From contig NC_088295.1 of NCBI RefSeq assembly GCF_032854445.1, positions 18,215,385 to 18,279,384 on the forward strand: DNA of 64,000 bases, written 5' to 3'. Below, one piece after another: positions 18,378 to 32,200 of this stretch. The DNA comes from Liolophura sinensis (taxonomy: Eukaryota > Mollusca > Polyplacophora > Chitonida > Chitonidae). Within the stretch, counting starts at the first letter, position 1; every line of letters starts with the position of its first letter. The translations under genes were made by a program, and so were the position numbers. Under the pieces are notes generated by a model. It did no database searches. It was given only the letters and a program-made list of their open reading frames with translations, and was not told the origin of the DNA.

Positions 18378-18540
18378 AATCGGAGAAAATCCCACGAATT
18401 CGATTGGTAGCGGTTCGATCCACCCTATCGCCCACCTGTTGCTCATTGGTCCATCCGCCCGCCTCCCATTGGAGGACGCAGTGCGGACGTCAGTGAAATC
18501 CGAGAGGGAGAATCCTACTCACTAAACTCTCCAAGCCGAC
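18378..18540. promoter_or_regulatory. GC-rich segment with CCAAT-type boxes, possible promoter relic
   Basis: Two ATTGG (reverse CCAAT) motifs about 25-30 bp apart (in GCTCATTGGTCC and CCCATTGGAGG) and a GGACGTCAGTG cAMP-response-like site in a GC-rich stretch. It follows the Polinton fragment and precedes simple repeats. No transcript start can be assigned; it could be element-internal sequence. Confidence 0.25.
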
Positions 18541-18570
18541 ATTGCCCTACGACACTTGGCTCAGATTGCA

Positions 18571-18742
18571 CTGCACGGCACTGCACGGCACTGCACGGCA
18601 CTGCACGGCACTGCACGGCACTGCACGGCACTGCACGGCACCGCACGGCACCGCACCGCTGTGCTTCGCTGTGCTCCCTTGTGCTGTGCTGTGCTCCCTT
18701 GTGCTGTGCTGTGCTGTGCTGTGCTGTGCTGTGCTATGATAT
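18571..18742. repeat. Decamer (CTGCACGGCA) and pentamer (GTGCT) tandem block
   Basis: About nine copies of CTGCACGGCA to 18660, then GTGCT/GTGCTCCCTT repeats to about 18742. The apparent Cys/His-rich ORFs on both strands here are by-products of the repeat. Confidence 0.9.
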
Positions 18743-20274
18743 GCCATGCTATGCTATGCAGATTGCGGATACAGAGCGCGGGTTCCATGACACAGTCCCC
18801 TTCCTCCTCCCAAAATGGACACGTTTTCGACGTAATATACTACTTAAGGTTTTACTTGAACAGGATGTAATATCAAAATATTAATTATTTTAACTAACCA
18901 GAGGATTGCTCGTAATTCCAGGAAAGTAAATGCTTAAACAAAACTTGTCCGCTGAGACATTCAACCTATGATTACAGGTGGCCAACATTTGCGTGCAATA
19001 TACGCGTACCTTTGTGAAAAAAACATTCCGCTCTTGATCAATAGCGTATAAGTCTTTACGGCATCCATGAACGAGTTTGTCAGTAACATACCAGTTAGGG
19101 TCTGTGGTTTATCCCACTGAAGCACCTCGATTTTCTCCTTCCATGAAATTGAATGCCATCGTATAAGTGAAACATTTTGTGTAAAGCGTTAAATAAATGT
19201 ACATTTTATTAAAGGTAGAGATCTTCATTTCTTAGTGAATAAAACAAAATAATATTTTTAACATGACCGGTATTCAGAAAACATCTGAAACATGTGCTGA
19301 AACTAATAAACAATATGTTGCATATGTCACTGTTTAATTTGACAAACTTTATCCATGGATAAAATACAGAGCATGTCGGCACGCTACAGGGTGTCTTTTT
19401 TTGTGTCGTCTGTATGAAGCCAATATAGTTGATTACCAAAAAATGTAGGCGCAACGTAAAGATTCTACGACTACAAGGAGTGTAGGTATCTGCTATAGTA
19501 TTAATTTACAGCAGGCAATAAACAACAGGTAAAATGTAACAGATATAGAAAAGTTGTTGAAATAATAAAGGAAAGGCTGCCGAGATCTTGCATTTAAAAA
19601 TCTGCCCAATAGTGCAAGACCACTGCGTCAGCTTTAAAGTCTGATCTCGTAGAGACTACTCATGCGGGCGGTCAGACTGGATTCGTGACGTGCGTCACTC
19701 CCCTGTGAGTGAGGAGAGACAAAGGCCACGCACATGTCAGCTGTTGGGACACGGTTGGCAGAGCAAGAGTAAAGAGTTCTCAAAAGCAGCTGCAGGTGAG
19801 CTTCGCCTTCCATTCCCAGTGGGAAGATCGTCTGGTCATACATGTAGCATATATTCAGTAGGGGCGGTGTAAAACTCTAAACCAAAAGAGATCCGAAAAT
19901 CAGCCAACGTTATGTATAGCCGTAAAAGGGGAAATGGATGAGAAATGTAGAGCCGTGGTGTATTGGGACCTATGCGCTAGATGAGAAGGAAAGAGTTGAC
20001 AGGTTAAACAGTGATGGTAATTATCTTTCCGCGGTATGGGTAGAAAATTCTGATCTCAATCTGTTCATACAAATAAATTACAATATGAAGTCTTTCGTTT
20101 TTTTTTTTTAGCGTTACACTGTTATACACGTATAGATGCGTGTTGCAACAACTAGATTGAAATCTTGTGATCTTAAAGTAAAAATCAGCCTTTGTAAGTT
20201 AGGTAGAACACATTTGACGCACATTCAGTGAATCTGAATTTTGTCAACATCCCAGTTTTATTTGAGAAAGGTGG
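18743..20274 (+). other. Intergenic region and 5' flank/5' UTR of IDO
   Basis: No coding exon seen. It contains a SINE 3' remnant at about 19152-19198 (GCCATCGTATAAGTGAAAC, then AAATAAA). A near-palindromic GTGACGTGCGTCAC lies about 580 bp upstream of the IDO start (19685-19698), a possible ATF/CREB-type site. The IDO transcription start is not identifiable. Confidence 0.4.
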
Positions 20275-23200
20275 ATGATGTCGTCTGAAGATCTGCCTAT
20301 CCGACTTGAAGACTATCATATTTCCAGGAGGACGGGTTTTCTAATAGACCAACCTTTGGTAAGCTTTTATTATGTATGGTTGCTAACGACAAGTCTTTAT
20401 GTAGGCTTACTATAGCCCTACAACTGTTCATGTACGTGTTTACTATGTTTAGACCATATGCTTATGGAATACTGTTAGTATTTTATTAAGCTACCTCAAT
20501 TAGACTTCTTTACCTATTATCTAGTATTGACGTTTGCTGCTCATGGTTATGTAAGCCTATATATCGCGGTTATGTATATCTTCCAGTCATGCCCATGTAG
20601 TTAAATGTGAACTACAGTGACTAATATACATTTGGAAACATGGTCATTGCACAACTTTTTTCCCACTGGTCACTTTTGTTCCGTCTCCAAATCTTTGTAA
20701 CCTATAGGCCAGAGTTAGTTGGCAACATGTCAAATGTCATAATGACCTTTTCTAACTCAACTACACCATAGATGTCAGTAATTTCTTACCATCCAAATAA
20801 CGCTGTATTTACTTAGCCTTAAGTCGCCACTGCTCACAACTACTCACAATAATCAGAACAGACGTACTTACATGCGTCTAAAAGTTGTATATATACATGT
20901 AGTAAGCTTTTTGTTCAGGGTGGTTTACACAAGCTTTGCCTGAAATTAACGAGACAATTCAGCAAAAAAGAAAAGTCTAGGCTAAGGTGATACTGTTGGT
21001 ATAATTAATATGGAGTAAGCAGGTGAGCGTGAACAAGATAATGTGCTGATGTGCTACGTATTTGATAAGGAATTGCATTAACTTATGTGCTTTCTAATTC
21101 ACTTAACGGCCTATTGATGATCTGCTAGCTTCAAACAATCTAGCAAAGGCTACAAAAAGAATATGTCCACCTTGCCTGGAATTAAAGGAAACCAGAGGGT
21201 ACATCTTATCTGGGCCCGTATTTGTATCAGAACGGTTTTCTCTGTCGCAGACTTTATGACAAGAGTGATAGTTTCAATTTTGACATAATCTATATGGAAC
21301 GGGCCTTACCACCTGGGGAGTTGAACCAGCGATCTCTGGGTTACGAGTCCACGTTTTTTTTTTCTTTCTTGAAAAATATGTTTATTCATATGAATAGGTT
21401 ACATCAACCAAAAGCATGTGCAACCTATTTATTAAAATAAAACAAATATCACCCGTTAGTTAAAGGTTGTACCACGCTATCATCGACAGAAAATATATAC
21501 AATACACACTTTTCTATCGTAAGTTTATGACAGTTATACCCGAGTTATCAAGCTTGACGTAGGGGTTCAGGAGAAGAACCCAGCTTTTAACATGCTGTGA
21601 GGTTGGACCCCAGTACACCACAGACTGTAAAATCCTGTTTTGTAACATAGTTTTAAAGATAATTTTAGAATGAACCGTTTTATTATCAAAGATAAGGAAA
21701 TTCCTGGCTTAGACGGCCAGTCTAGCCAGTCCACTCTTCTACGACTAGACTAAAGGGAGGTAGATAGCGCTTATATGCGTATGTACACATAACTCACCCC
21801 TTATTTGGTATCAAAATACCGAAGGGTTCTTGATATCTCGCCTTCTAGCAATTGTTAGATCCTGAGTGTTAAGTGACGATTCCAGTCAATGTCACGAGTT
21901 AATGCTGCAAGAAATAGTGTATCAAGGTTATTCCATCATACGCTTTCACTTAAGTTTCTTATGTTTTACAATGAGTAGAATTCTCTTGTAAGTAAATATG
22001 GACAGAGCATCCAGGATCTCAGGCACTCTGCGTCATGGCTCTGCTTAACCCGGAGCTGCAGGGAAATTATATTCATCGTGTTGAATTAGACCGCCATGAT
22101 GGGTATATGACCAGTTGCAATCCCAGCGCAATTGCATGGGATACATATTTTATTATAAACTTACAAACTTTTATTACAACTTACACACTAGCGTTATACG
22201 TGACTTGAATACTGATTTACTGACTGTTACCCTTTCTGTGATTCCGTCCCAATTTCACACTTTACCTAATTTTTTTTAGTTCTTTTGAGCTTTGTGTTGA
22301 ACGTTGTTTTGGGGCTTTGCGATTATGACGTCGAACGGTTGGTACACGAATTTCTGTTTCGACGCATAAATTACTAGATGTGTGCTCGTCGAGATGAGAA
22401 GTAAGAAAATTCTCCTGCTGAGGCACCGTGATCATTCAAGTTAGTAAATTCTGACAAAATTATTATGAATCTTCCCTTCGGCATAAATAGCGGGAACTGC
22501 CAATGCAGTATGCTGTTTGGGATGAAGTGGCAAAGCAAGCAGCAGAGTTGGTGAGATGTAAGACTCTACGGCAGGTAGTCGATCAGGTAAGAAAAATTTT
22601 GTCTGTATGTAATGTTGGAAATAAAAAATCTGTGTACCGTTTAACGTGTTGTGTTCCACGCATTCACGGATTTTTACGTCTCGACCAAAATTTGCCCTAT
22701 AGGAGTTGGTTGTCCGTCGACCCACCTGTCCATTTCTTTGTAAACACTCTATCTCTTAACGCTTCTGATCAGGTTAATGAAACTTGCATCACATTTACAT
22801 GTAAACATTGAGAAGGGCACTTATCATATTCTATGACCTTGGGACATTTTTTATTTGGAATGTTGCAGCATACAAGATATCTCTTGAATACTTGAAGCAA
22901 TTCTCTTTTCCTGTAGTTTTTGTTGACCTTGACTTATTTTTGTTTCAAGGTCGTTATACCTTTGCCTTTATTACCTTGTATGCAAACTATCTCTTTCACT
23001 TGTGCTCATATTGCCAAGGAAGATTGTGCGGTGTTTCTTTTTTTTTTTTTTTCGTTTTTCTTCTTTACAAAAAAGGCATTGGTATACAGCGTTTTAATGT
23101 TATTTACAGATGCCATTGTTGGATCACCGTGGTTTGATGGGATACCGGGAGAAACGCCTAGCTCACCTCCAGCTTTCTGTAATAGCCTCGTGCTACATCT

Positions 23201-26200
23201 GGCAGGAGGGTGACGCAGGTGTTCCACAGGTCAGTATACCAGCTTATCTCTGATCACATGCATGCATGATAGATTTCTGGCCAATCGAAGGTGTGGGTGG
23301 ATATGTTTCATGGGTAAACAAGTGCCGTGTTCTTGGGGCTTTCCCAGAGATTCTTATTTACTTACTAGTCCGGTAGCGGTAAATCGAATATCTAGGCTCT
23401 TAGCAGTTTAGCTCGAAGAAGCTGGGATCGCGAAACCTTGCTGGCCATGTGGCAGAACCCATTATATAAGTCGGCCAATGGCCTTGGATAAATGCATGTA
23501 TTTCAAGGTCTAGAATTCGTTTTGTTACTTGTCTGGGTATAGAGTTTCCATTCAGCATAACCCACCTCTTTGAAGGAAAAAAATATCTAGAAAATTGTGT
23601 GAGGCCATAACTGGGCAAACCAGCCATAATTTCATTGGAAATCTTCAACTTGATCTGATACTTCTGATGGTTTGAATTCAATACGACAAACGGTTTTGGA
23701 AATGTCCAAAAACGGCAAAAATGGACCAAATTACCAAAACTCGCCCTTAATCTGTAACTCGTAATGGAGCAGCCAACCGACTTTCGACTTTAAGTTTCGA
23801 TTTAAAACGATGCATTGTTAAAAAAGGTCTGGGAAATTGTGAAAGTCCAAAACGGCCATAATTTTGTCGAAAATGGACCAAACGATCTGAAGCCTTGATC
23901 TATAAGTCGCTATGATGAAGCCACGTATCAAGTTTGAAAAATTTGAAAAATAAAATCGCTAAAAGAGATTTGTGATTAATGACAGACGAGGAGGGTAAAG
24001 CTGTTGTCTCCTCCAGTACCGGTGTTTGGCGTTGGAAAGAAAGTCAACACTTGTATGGAGGTACATGTATTTATTCCAAGGAAGTTTGTTTTGTGTTCAT
24101 GCAACTCTGTGCGTATCTCTTCTAGTCTTTACCTGCCTGCATCAGCATACCTTGGTGGGAGGTATCTAGACAACTAGGACTCCAACCCTCTGTTAACCAC
24201 GCCACCTTCGTACTGGCCAACTGGAGAGTCGTTGAACATGACAGGTATCCATGGGATGGGTTTTCTGACTTGATTGCACATGGGATAGGTGTGCATGGTT
24301 TTCCAGATTTGATTGTCCATGGGATAGGTATGCATGAGTTTCCAGGCATGATTGCACATGGGATAGGTATGCATGACTTTCCAGACATGATTTCACCTGG
24401 TATATATTCTGCTCGTGCGTGTGTCCACCAGTGGCTATCTAGCGTGCATAAGCATACCTTAAGGCGCCTTAATGTAAAAGCTTCATCAATCACGGTGACG
24501 CCAAACATCGTACTCTTTCTGTTGCTTATTGCTTTCAGCCAAAAAAATGTCTGCTAGTTCGTCATTACAGATAATCGGAATGTTTGTAATCTGTTGCATT
24601 GGCATTAATTGAAGAGTTGGGAGAACATGAAATATTCATCGTGAGCAGAGGTGGTTCGCGGGCCAGCGTGGAGTCTCTCGCCAATGCGGTCGCTCTGAGT
24701 TCAAGTCTAGCTCACGCTTCCTTCCTCTCCGACCGTACGTTGGAAGATCTGCCAGCAGCCTGCTCTGTCCATTTTTTCCCACCATACTGCTGGCCGCGGT
24801 CGTATAAGTGAAATATTAATTCTTCAGTACGGCGTAAAACACAAGTCAAATAAATAAATAGAACCGACCACTGTCTTACCATTTAACCTTTACTCTATAC
24901 ATGTCTGATATTTATGTTTGTATACAAGAGGCCTTGTTTTCTTTTACAGACTTATGTCCTTGGAGTGAGTATACCCCATTTCCTTTTGGTTTTATATGGA
25001 TTAACTAGGTTCACATTGTAGTATGTCAATAAAGTACGTTTAGTGAAAGAATCTTGAGGTGTGGATTTTACCCTCACTTTGTATGCCAGCGTTTTTGACC
25101 CGCACATCACACCACTGAACTACATCTGGCTGCCTATTAACAATAAAAACAAATCTATACATTTGTAACTAAATTAAGGCATAACATAGCCTAAATAGGT
25201 TCAGAGATTTGGATTGCGTACATGGTGGGGTGATACCCATGTCGGTTTTAGGTCTTGTCAATAACGAATATGTCAAATATTCATGTTATTGTTGTGTTTC
25301 TTTCTGTGTTCAGTAACCTGGACTGGTTGTACCCGTTGCCCGGTGGAGAGAGTTCTAAGTGGTTTTGCCTGATAACCGTTCACATAGAGAAGGATTTTGT
25401 ACCTGCATTAACTGTATGTTCAGCTTACAACCTGTCATAGGTCTGTTTCTGTAACCACGCTAGAATTATTGGGTTTTAGACAGATTTTCTTCTTGTTTTA
25501 ATGCGCATGGAGCCCTTTACCAGTTATACTATACACAGAGTATAATATGTCAATAGTAAGCCAATAAGACCTCGAATTTGTCTCAGGTTTGGTTGGGATT
25601 CCATGGATTTTTCCTTAGCCTCTTTAATCGCTTTTTTCTTAATTCGCCTCTTTCTCATCAGTATTAGCGTGGCAAACAGATCACCCCACTTCCAAATAAT
25701 TTCACTGACCAAAGTCTACCGTTTTTTCTTCAGTACATTGAGAAGGGTCTGAGGAGCATGCGTTCTGGAGACAAGCAAAGTTTGACAGATTGCCTCCATG
25801 GTATTCAGCGCGTGATTTGTGACATCAAGTCAACATTTAGTAAAATGCATGGTGCGTGTCGTCTTCTTTTTATTAATGCCTTATCCGCATTCAGCACTCC
25901 ACAGCAAGAAGCCATGATCAAATTTTAATCATGCTCTATTTCTTTTTTTCAAGAACACAATTCGCGGGATGATGGAAAGCGAGTCCCTTTTGATAGTGTT
26001 TCTGTAAACGAATGCATCTTCAATATTGGTTGATGAAGTTACTCATGGGTTTGCAGATTGACATCGTCCATGTATATATTATTTAGCCTACATATTTATC
26101 GGACAATTTAATTTTTTTAAAATTATAGCCTCTTCTCCACCGTTATCATTGTAAATCCGGACGGTTTTAATGCCGCCTGGCACTAGATATTGCTAAAGCC

Positions 26201-29200
26201 ATACTTATGTCATTTGACATAAGGCCTTGAGTTGACTGATCAGATAAAAAACAAATCAAAGCGAAAGCACTTGCGTGCATGCAACCACACAAGTTTGCAT
26301 TGGCATGCTGGCTCTTTTTGTAAGTCCCAACGATGTTTTTCTATATGGTGTCTCTTGTTCCAGAGATTTGTGGAATCTGATTTTGTTATTTGTGTTAGAA
26401 TCTAGCTTTCACTGACACAGTGCTTTGAAACACGTTCGCCCCAGATTTCCTCTTCGTTAACTCACAAACCTCCTCAGTAAGTAAAAGTCTGGCACAAATC
26501 AATGCATACAATCGCTTACTTAAGTTGTTTCAGTAAATATTAATACATATGCTACAGAGCACGTTTTCATGTGTTTCCACCTATTGCTTACACATGATTT
26601 GACGTGTGGCCGTCCCATCATCACCAATCCAAACTGAAATGACTGTTCTGTGTGACTTTTCCAGAAAGGGTCGATCCTCAAGATTTCTATGACCGCCTTC
26701 GCCCGTTTCTGAGTGGGTAAGAGTGATTTGAGGATTTCGGAGGTCAACAGTGCTGAACTATGGTTGCTAATTTTACTTACATTATATAGTTGGAGTCTTT
26801 TGGGAAGATTATATAGTACTAAAATGATTGTCGTTTGTATGTTGGTAACAGTATATAGCTAAGGTCTTTGGGTGGTTTACATAGCACTAAACATGAGTGT
26901 ATATATGTTGTTTGGTAAGAGTGTATATATATAGTTTGGGAACCTTATACAGTCCTGGAAAAAAGTTTGGAATATTGTTTTCACTGATAATAGCATTTAC
27001 CAGAAACATACTTTTGTGCGCCTTACATTGAATGCACACATTCTTGTTTGGGTGGAAAATGTAGTGGATTATGTCCTCTTTCAGCTCATACACACCATTA
27101 TTGCTTGTGTCACCTGAGCAAAATTACAGTTGGGACATAGCATGACCATCCATTTCTCAGTGAAAAAGTCATGTACGCAGACATGATTATAATTTAACCT
27201 TGTAACTCTTATAAAAGCTCGGTTAAGGCATGCCAGTGCTCCAGAGTGTTTCCAACAATACTGCTGTGATCATGAGACGTCAACTGAGTGCTGCAGTCTA
27301 CAACCGTATCGTTGGTATGAGCCTGGCTGGAGCAAAACAGAAGGACATTGCGGCAGCTCTTGGTGTCACTCAGGGAGCCGCCTCCAAAATCTTTAAGCGA
27401 CACCGACAGACGGGTGTGCCGAAGCCTAGACCGAGGTCTGGTCGGCCACGAAAGACCACCGAGAGAGAGGACCAATATCTGGTGAGACTTTGCCGCAATA
27501 GCCGTACGAAGAGTTCCAACCAGATACGCGCTGACTGGATGAGATTTACCAATACTCCTGTGTCAAGCCGCTTAGTGCGATCCAGACTGTTGACTGCTGG
27601 GTATTTGGTAGGGAGGCCTAAGAGGAAGCCTTTGCTACAGCGTCGACTTCGCCAGGCACGCTTATCCTGGGCGCGGGAACACCTGAACTGGCAGGTGGGA
27701 CACTGGCGACACGTGATATTCAGTGATGAGTCTCGTTTTGTCGTCTACCGGGAAGATGGCCGTGTGATGGTGCGTCGTCAGGCTCACGAGGCTCTGAACG
27801 AAGATTGCATCATGCCCAGAGTCCAAGGCGGGGGCGTTGGGGTTACCGTCTGGGGTGCTTTTCATAGCACTGGTAAATGCGACCTGCACGTCTTGGATGG
27901 ACACATGAACCAGCACCAATATCAACGGATTCTGGAAACGATAATGCTCCCATTTGCTCGGCAACAATTCAGGGCAAACTTTGTGTATCAGGACGACAAC
28001 GCCACGCCGCACCGGACCGAACTGATACGAAAATTTTCTGGAACAGGAGGGCGTTGAGTACATGCAGTGGCCAGCCATTTCACCGGGTATGAACCCAATT
28101 GAGAACTTGTGGGCGGAAGTTTCCCGTGGGTTGAATAACCTGGATGAAGCCCCAACGAACGTGGCTGAACTAACTCGTGCTGTGCTCACTTGCTGGAGAG
28201 ATATACCGGAAGAAACTTTGACTTCCTTAGTTGCCAGTATGCCAAGACGTGTACAATGCGAGGGGTGGGCACACCAAGTACTAAATTAATTTTCTGTATT
28301 GTTAGTGTTTTGCATATTTAACTTACCAAGTGTTGTAGACATATTTCCAATCGAATAAAAGTTACAGCTCGTAATAAAATACATGGGTTTCACTGAATTT
28401 CTGCACTTGTTTGGGGCACTTTCAGAATATCGTGAAAAACTCGTCTCCTATAACATTTAGAAATGTTTTGGTTTGAGGAAACTATTAATAATGCATCATA
28501 GAGACTAGTCCAAGTGAAACCAATCGACAGGTTATTGACCTGAACGCAACGAACCACGCTCTTCGTGGAGATGGTGTGAAATTCACCAATATTCCAAACT
28601 TTTTTCCAGGACTGTATAAGATTTATGCGAGCAACCTGCCTATGGTTGTGGGTTAACACACCAATCAAATAAATAAATAAATATATAAGGTTTACAGTCC
28701 AATGCATACGTTTAGTATTTTTGGAAGATTGATAGTTAATATGAATGGTGTTTTTGGATAGGTAAGATTAAATGGATGCCGTTGTTAGCAGGTATGCGTA
28801 GTTGGCGTTACTTTTTTTTCTTTGGTAAATTTATAGGCTTATATAAGGCTGCCGTTTTGTCTTGGTAAGACAGTATTATACATGTATGTTGACTTCAACA
28901 TAACACATTTGTTAGTTTTAAGGCGTTATTGTTCATAAATAGCAACGGACGAGTGCTGCCTTGAGACTTTGTATTACCCAGTTGACGCATGTGGTTAATG
29001 TGTCTAATGTTACAGGTGGGGTGGGGCTGGATCTCCCCTACCCAGGGGACTGGTATACGCAGGTGTGTCTGAAAAACCACACCAGGTAAACCATACACAA
29101 ATGTTAACCCTTTATTTTTATCCTGCAGTAAAACATTATTTTTGTACAAATAAATATCACGTGTTATTGTCTAAAGTATACCGTGCAGTTTAAGTTACAC

Positions 29201-32200
29201 TTTTGCTACAGGTTTGGGTCCAGTTTCACAAAGTGGAGTACGACATTTTGTTATCGTACATTTGTCGTACGATATTTTGTATGTCGCTATTATCGTACCA
29301 CTGTCCTACATGTGCGATTATTATACTTGTACGACATCTTTGTGAAACTGATACTTACAGATGAAGTTTTAAATTAGTCCATGCATGCTTCAAACCTGAA
29401 GAGTCAATTCAACACGATATTGCTCTCTGACAAATTACTTGAGCAAATTTGATCAAACTACTGGACTCTGATACGATCCGACTGAACCATAGTATGTAAG
29501 TTCGCGGACGCCTGCGTCAGCGCTGCTCGATTTTAACCTGTCTGTTTCGCTAAGTTTTGTTGTTCGAAATCCCTATAAAATTCTGTCTTAAAAACGACTT
29601 CTGATTATAATGCAGACCGTGGGAAACACCTGTGCCCACGGTGAAATTCCCACAAGCCTGCTTCTCTAATAATCGCCACACAATCTCAATCATTTATATC
29701 TCATTTGAACGAAATGTTAACTTCCTGAAAGAAGCACATCCTATTACAGTTTTCAGAAAACACATGCATTTATGTACCATTTATGTATCATTTATGTGCC
29801 ATTTATGTGCCATTTATGTATTATTTATGTACCATTTATGTGCCATTTATGTACCATTTATGAACCATTTATGTACCATCCATGCACAGTCCATTTCATA
29901 TAGTCCATGAAACTGTTAAACTTGCAATTCCTGACCCAGAAGTCTATGGATCATATATAGCATGCATGGATGTGAACGGATAAGTATCTCGATAGAGCTA
30001 TAGTGGGAATTTTGAAGTACAAACCTGTACAAACCATAGATCTTCTGACCTGAGAAGACCACATATATTATATATGTATATATTTTCGATTAAATTTTAG
30101 CAAGTTTGAATGGAGGCGACTTGTCGTGAAAAACTAACTTCGAAATTCGTCTATCTCATAAGCTTAACCAGATATGCCGTTGCCAACGTTACAAGTAAGA
30201 TAGCATGAAAGTAACCAATTCCAGCGAGAAGTACTGCAGTTGATATGTAAAAATGTACTTGTAGGAGCCACTAAAGTTTTTCTGATAAGACATTAATCAA
30301 ATTTCACCAAAACTCTTGATTCGTCTTATTGAGTGGTCGAATCAAACTGAGCCAAGCAAAATGTGTCACCTGAAAAATGCTTCACTTTGCGCGACTAAGT
30401 TAGTTTGTTTTGATCTATGCAGGTTACAGGAGGCAGTGCCGCTCAGAGTTCAATCTTTCAGACCTTGGACGCTTTCTTGGGAGTGAAACACACCGGAAGT
30501 AAGAATATAATCTTCATACAAAGTTTTTGGGCATTGTTTCGTCGAAAAAGCAGAGAAGTTTGTATCTTGTTGTCATTAAAAGATGAAGCAGACATTACTA
30601 TCCAAACAGAAGGTTTGGAAATATAAGTTATTATTAACCAGTTTATAACGAAAACACATCTAAAAACCCAGGGAAATCGAGAAATATAGAATCCGGCAAT
30701 GGCATGTACAAATAAAATTTAAAAGACAGTATAAGTCTTATAATATACAAATAACTCTGCAGCACTGGTGACGCTGCATGCATGATTGGAGGTGCAGAGC
30801 ATTTTTGATATGTTATATATTGTACCAGGTACAGGTAGATATAGTAGATGATTTTTGATTAGTAACTCTACAGCACAAATTGATAAATTGCCGTACAACC
30901 ACTAATATTGAAGATGCGATTTTGTAAATTGTTCACGGAAAATGCCATATCGCATGTATTCTATATAAATACTTGGCATACTGATTAAGACCATGTCCTA
31001 TGATGCCATTTAATCCTACAGTTCGAATTTTTCAGGCGAGAGGAAGTTTCTGTTTGATATGAGAAGTTACATGCCTCCAGACCACAGAAAGTTCATCGAC
31101 ATGATAGAGAATGGTCCGTCTTTACGAGAGTACGGTGAGGATCTTAGAAGTTCGGTACAGGACAAAACTATTAATCAGGGCACATTTCACTATCCTCTGA
31201 ACAGGTACTTTCACTTGTGTTCGATGGTTTGTTACATTTGCACGAAAATCGGAGGTAAACATACAAAATGTTTAATCCTGAATAATATATTGAAATGCAC
31301 ATTACTTTAAATATTTAAGTTTTAATGTTCACTTTTGAAATGTGTGTTACCTGTTGGATGACACTGGTTAGACGTGGTGATCAATAGGTCATCTAATCCG
31401 GAGGAAAGCCACGCCCATCCGCATGTTGTTGGGAGACCTTCCCATATAGCATAGAATACATGAGATCTCGCAGAACACAGAAATGTTCGTAGAAAAGATA
31501 CATTTAAAAGGAGGGTCCTTTTTAAATCAGCCAGCTTTTGTTTCAGTCCTGAAATCCAACTGTGCGGACCTGAAGACAGCTTTTGAGAAATGCCTTGGTA
31601 CCCTAATTGACTTCCGGAGCTACCATCTGACCATTGTCGCCAAGTAAGACAGTGCCACCTTCTTACAGGTATTGCATGCACACCTTGGTATAAGTGACAC
31701 ATAATTTTATGGATTATGATGTTTGTTCTTGCCCACATTCAGATACACAATCGTTATGTCACAGAAAAACTTCATGAGGTCTTGTCTTGTTCACAGATAC
31801 GTAGTCAGTATGTCTCACAGAATGGGACGTAACCAGGTGTACGCATCCGTCTCGAAACAAGGAACAGGTGGATCAAGTTAGTATCTAATAATTAGCATGA
31901 ACAATTATTAGACGGGTCTATATTAGTGTACATTCAAGTCGAATTCCAAAATTCTTTGAACTACAACATATATGATTCCCTGTTTTGCAGTTAGTATATA
32001 TACGGGTGGTTTGTTTTTAGTACGGCGTAAAACGCCAGTCAAATAAATACATAAATAAAATAGTTTGTTTTACCGAAATAATAATTTTTGTTTCAATAGT
32101 GTTTCATGTAGGCGCACGGAAATCGTTTATTGCATCGTACTTTCGATCAGGAACATCTCTCCGCAAAACGATTTCGTGAATATAATCATTCATTCATCAA

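Noticed and set aside
18542-18884. Cys/His/Ala-rich ORFs on both strands
   Set aside because: They derive from CTGCACGGCA and GTGCT simple repeats.
19685-19698. GTGACGTGCGTCAC palindrome as a proven IDO promoter element
   Set aside because: The motif is real, but without a transcription start or conservation it cannot be assigned a function.
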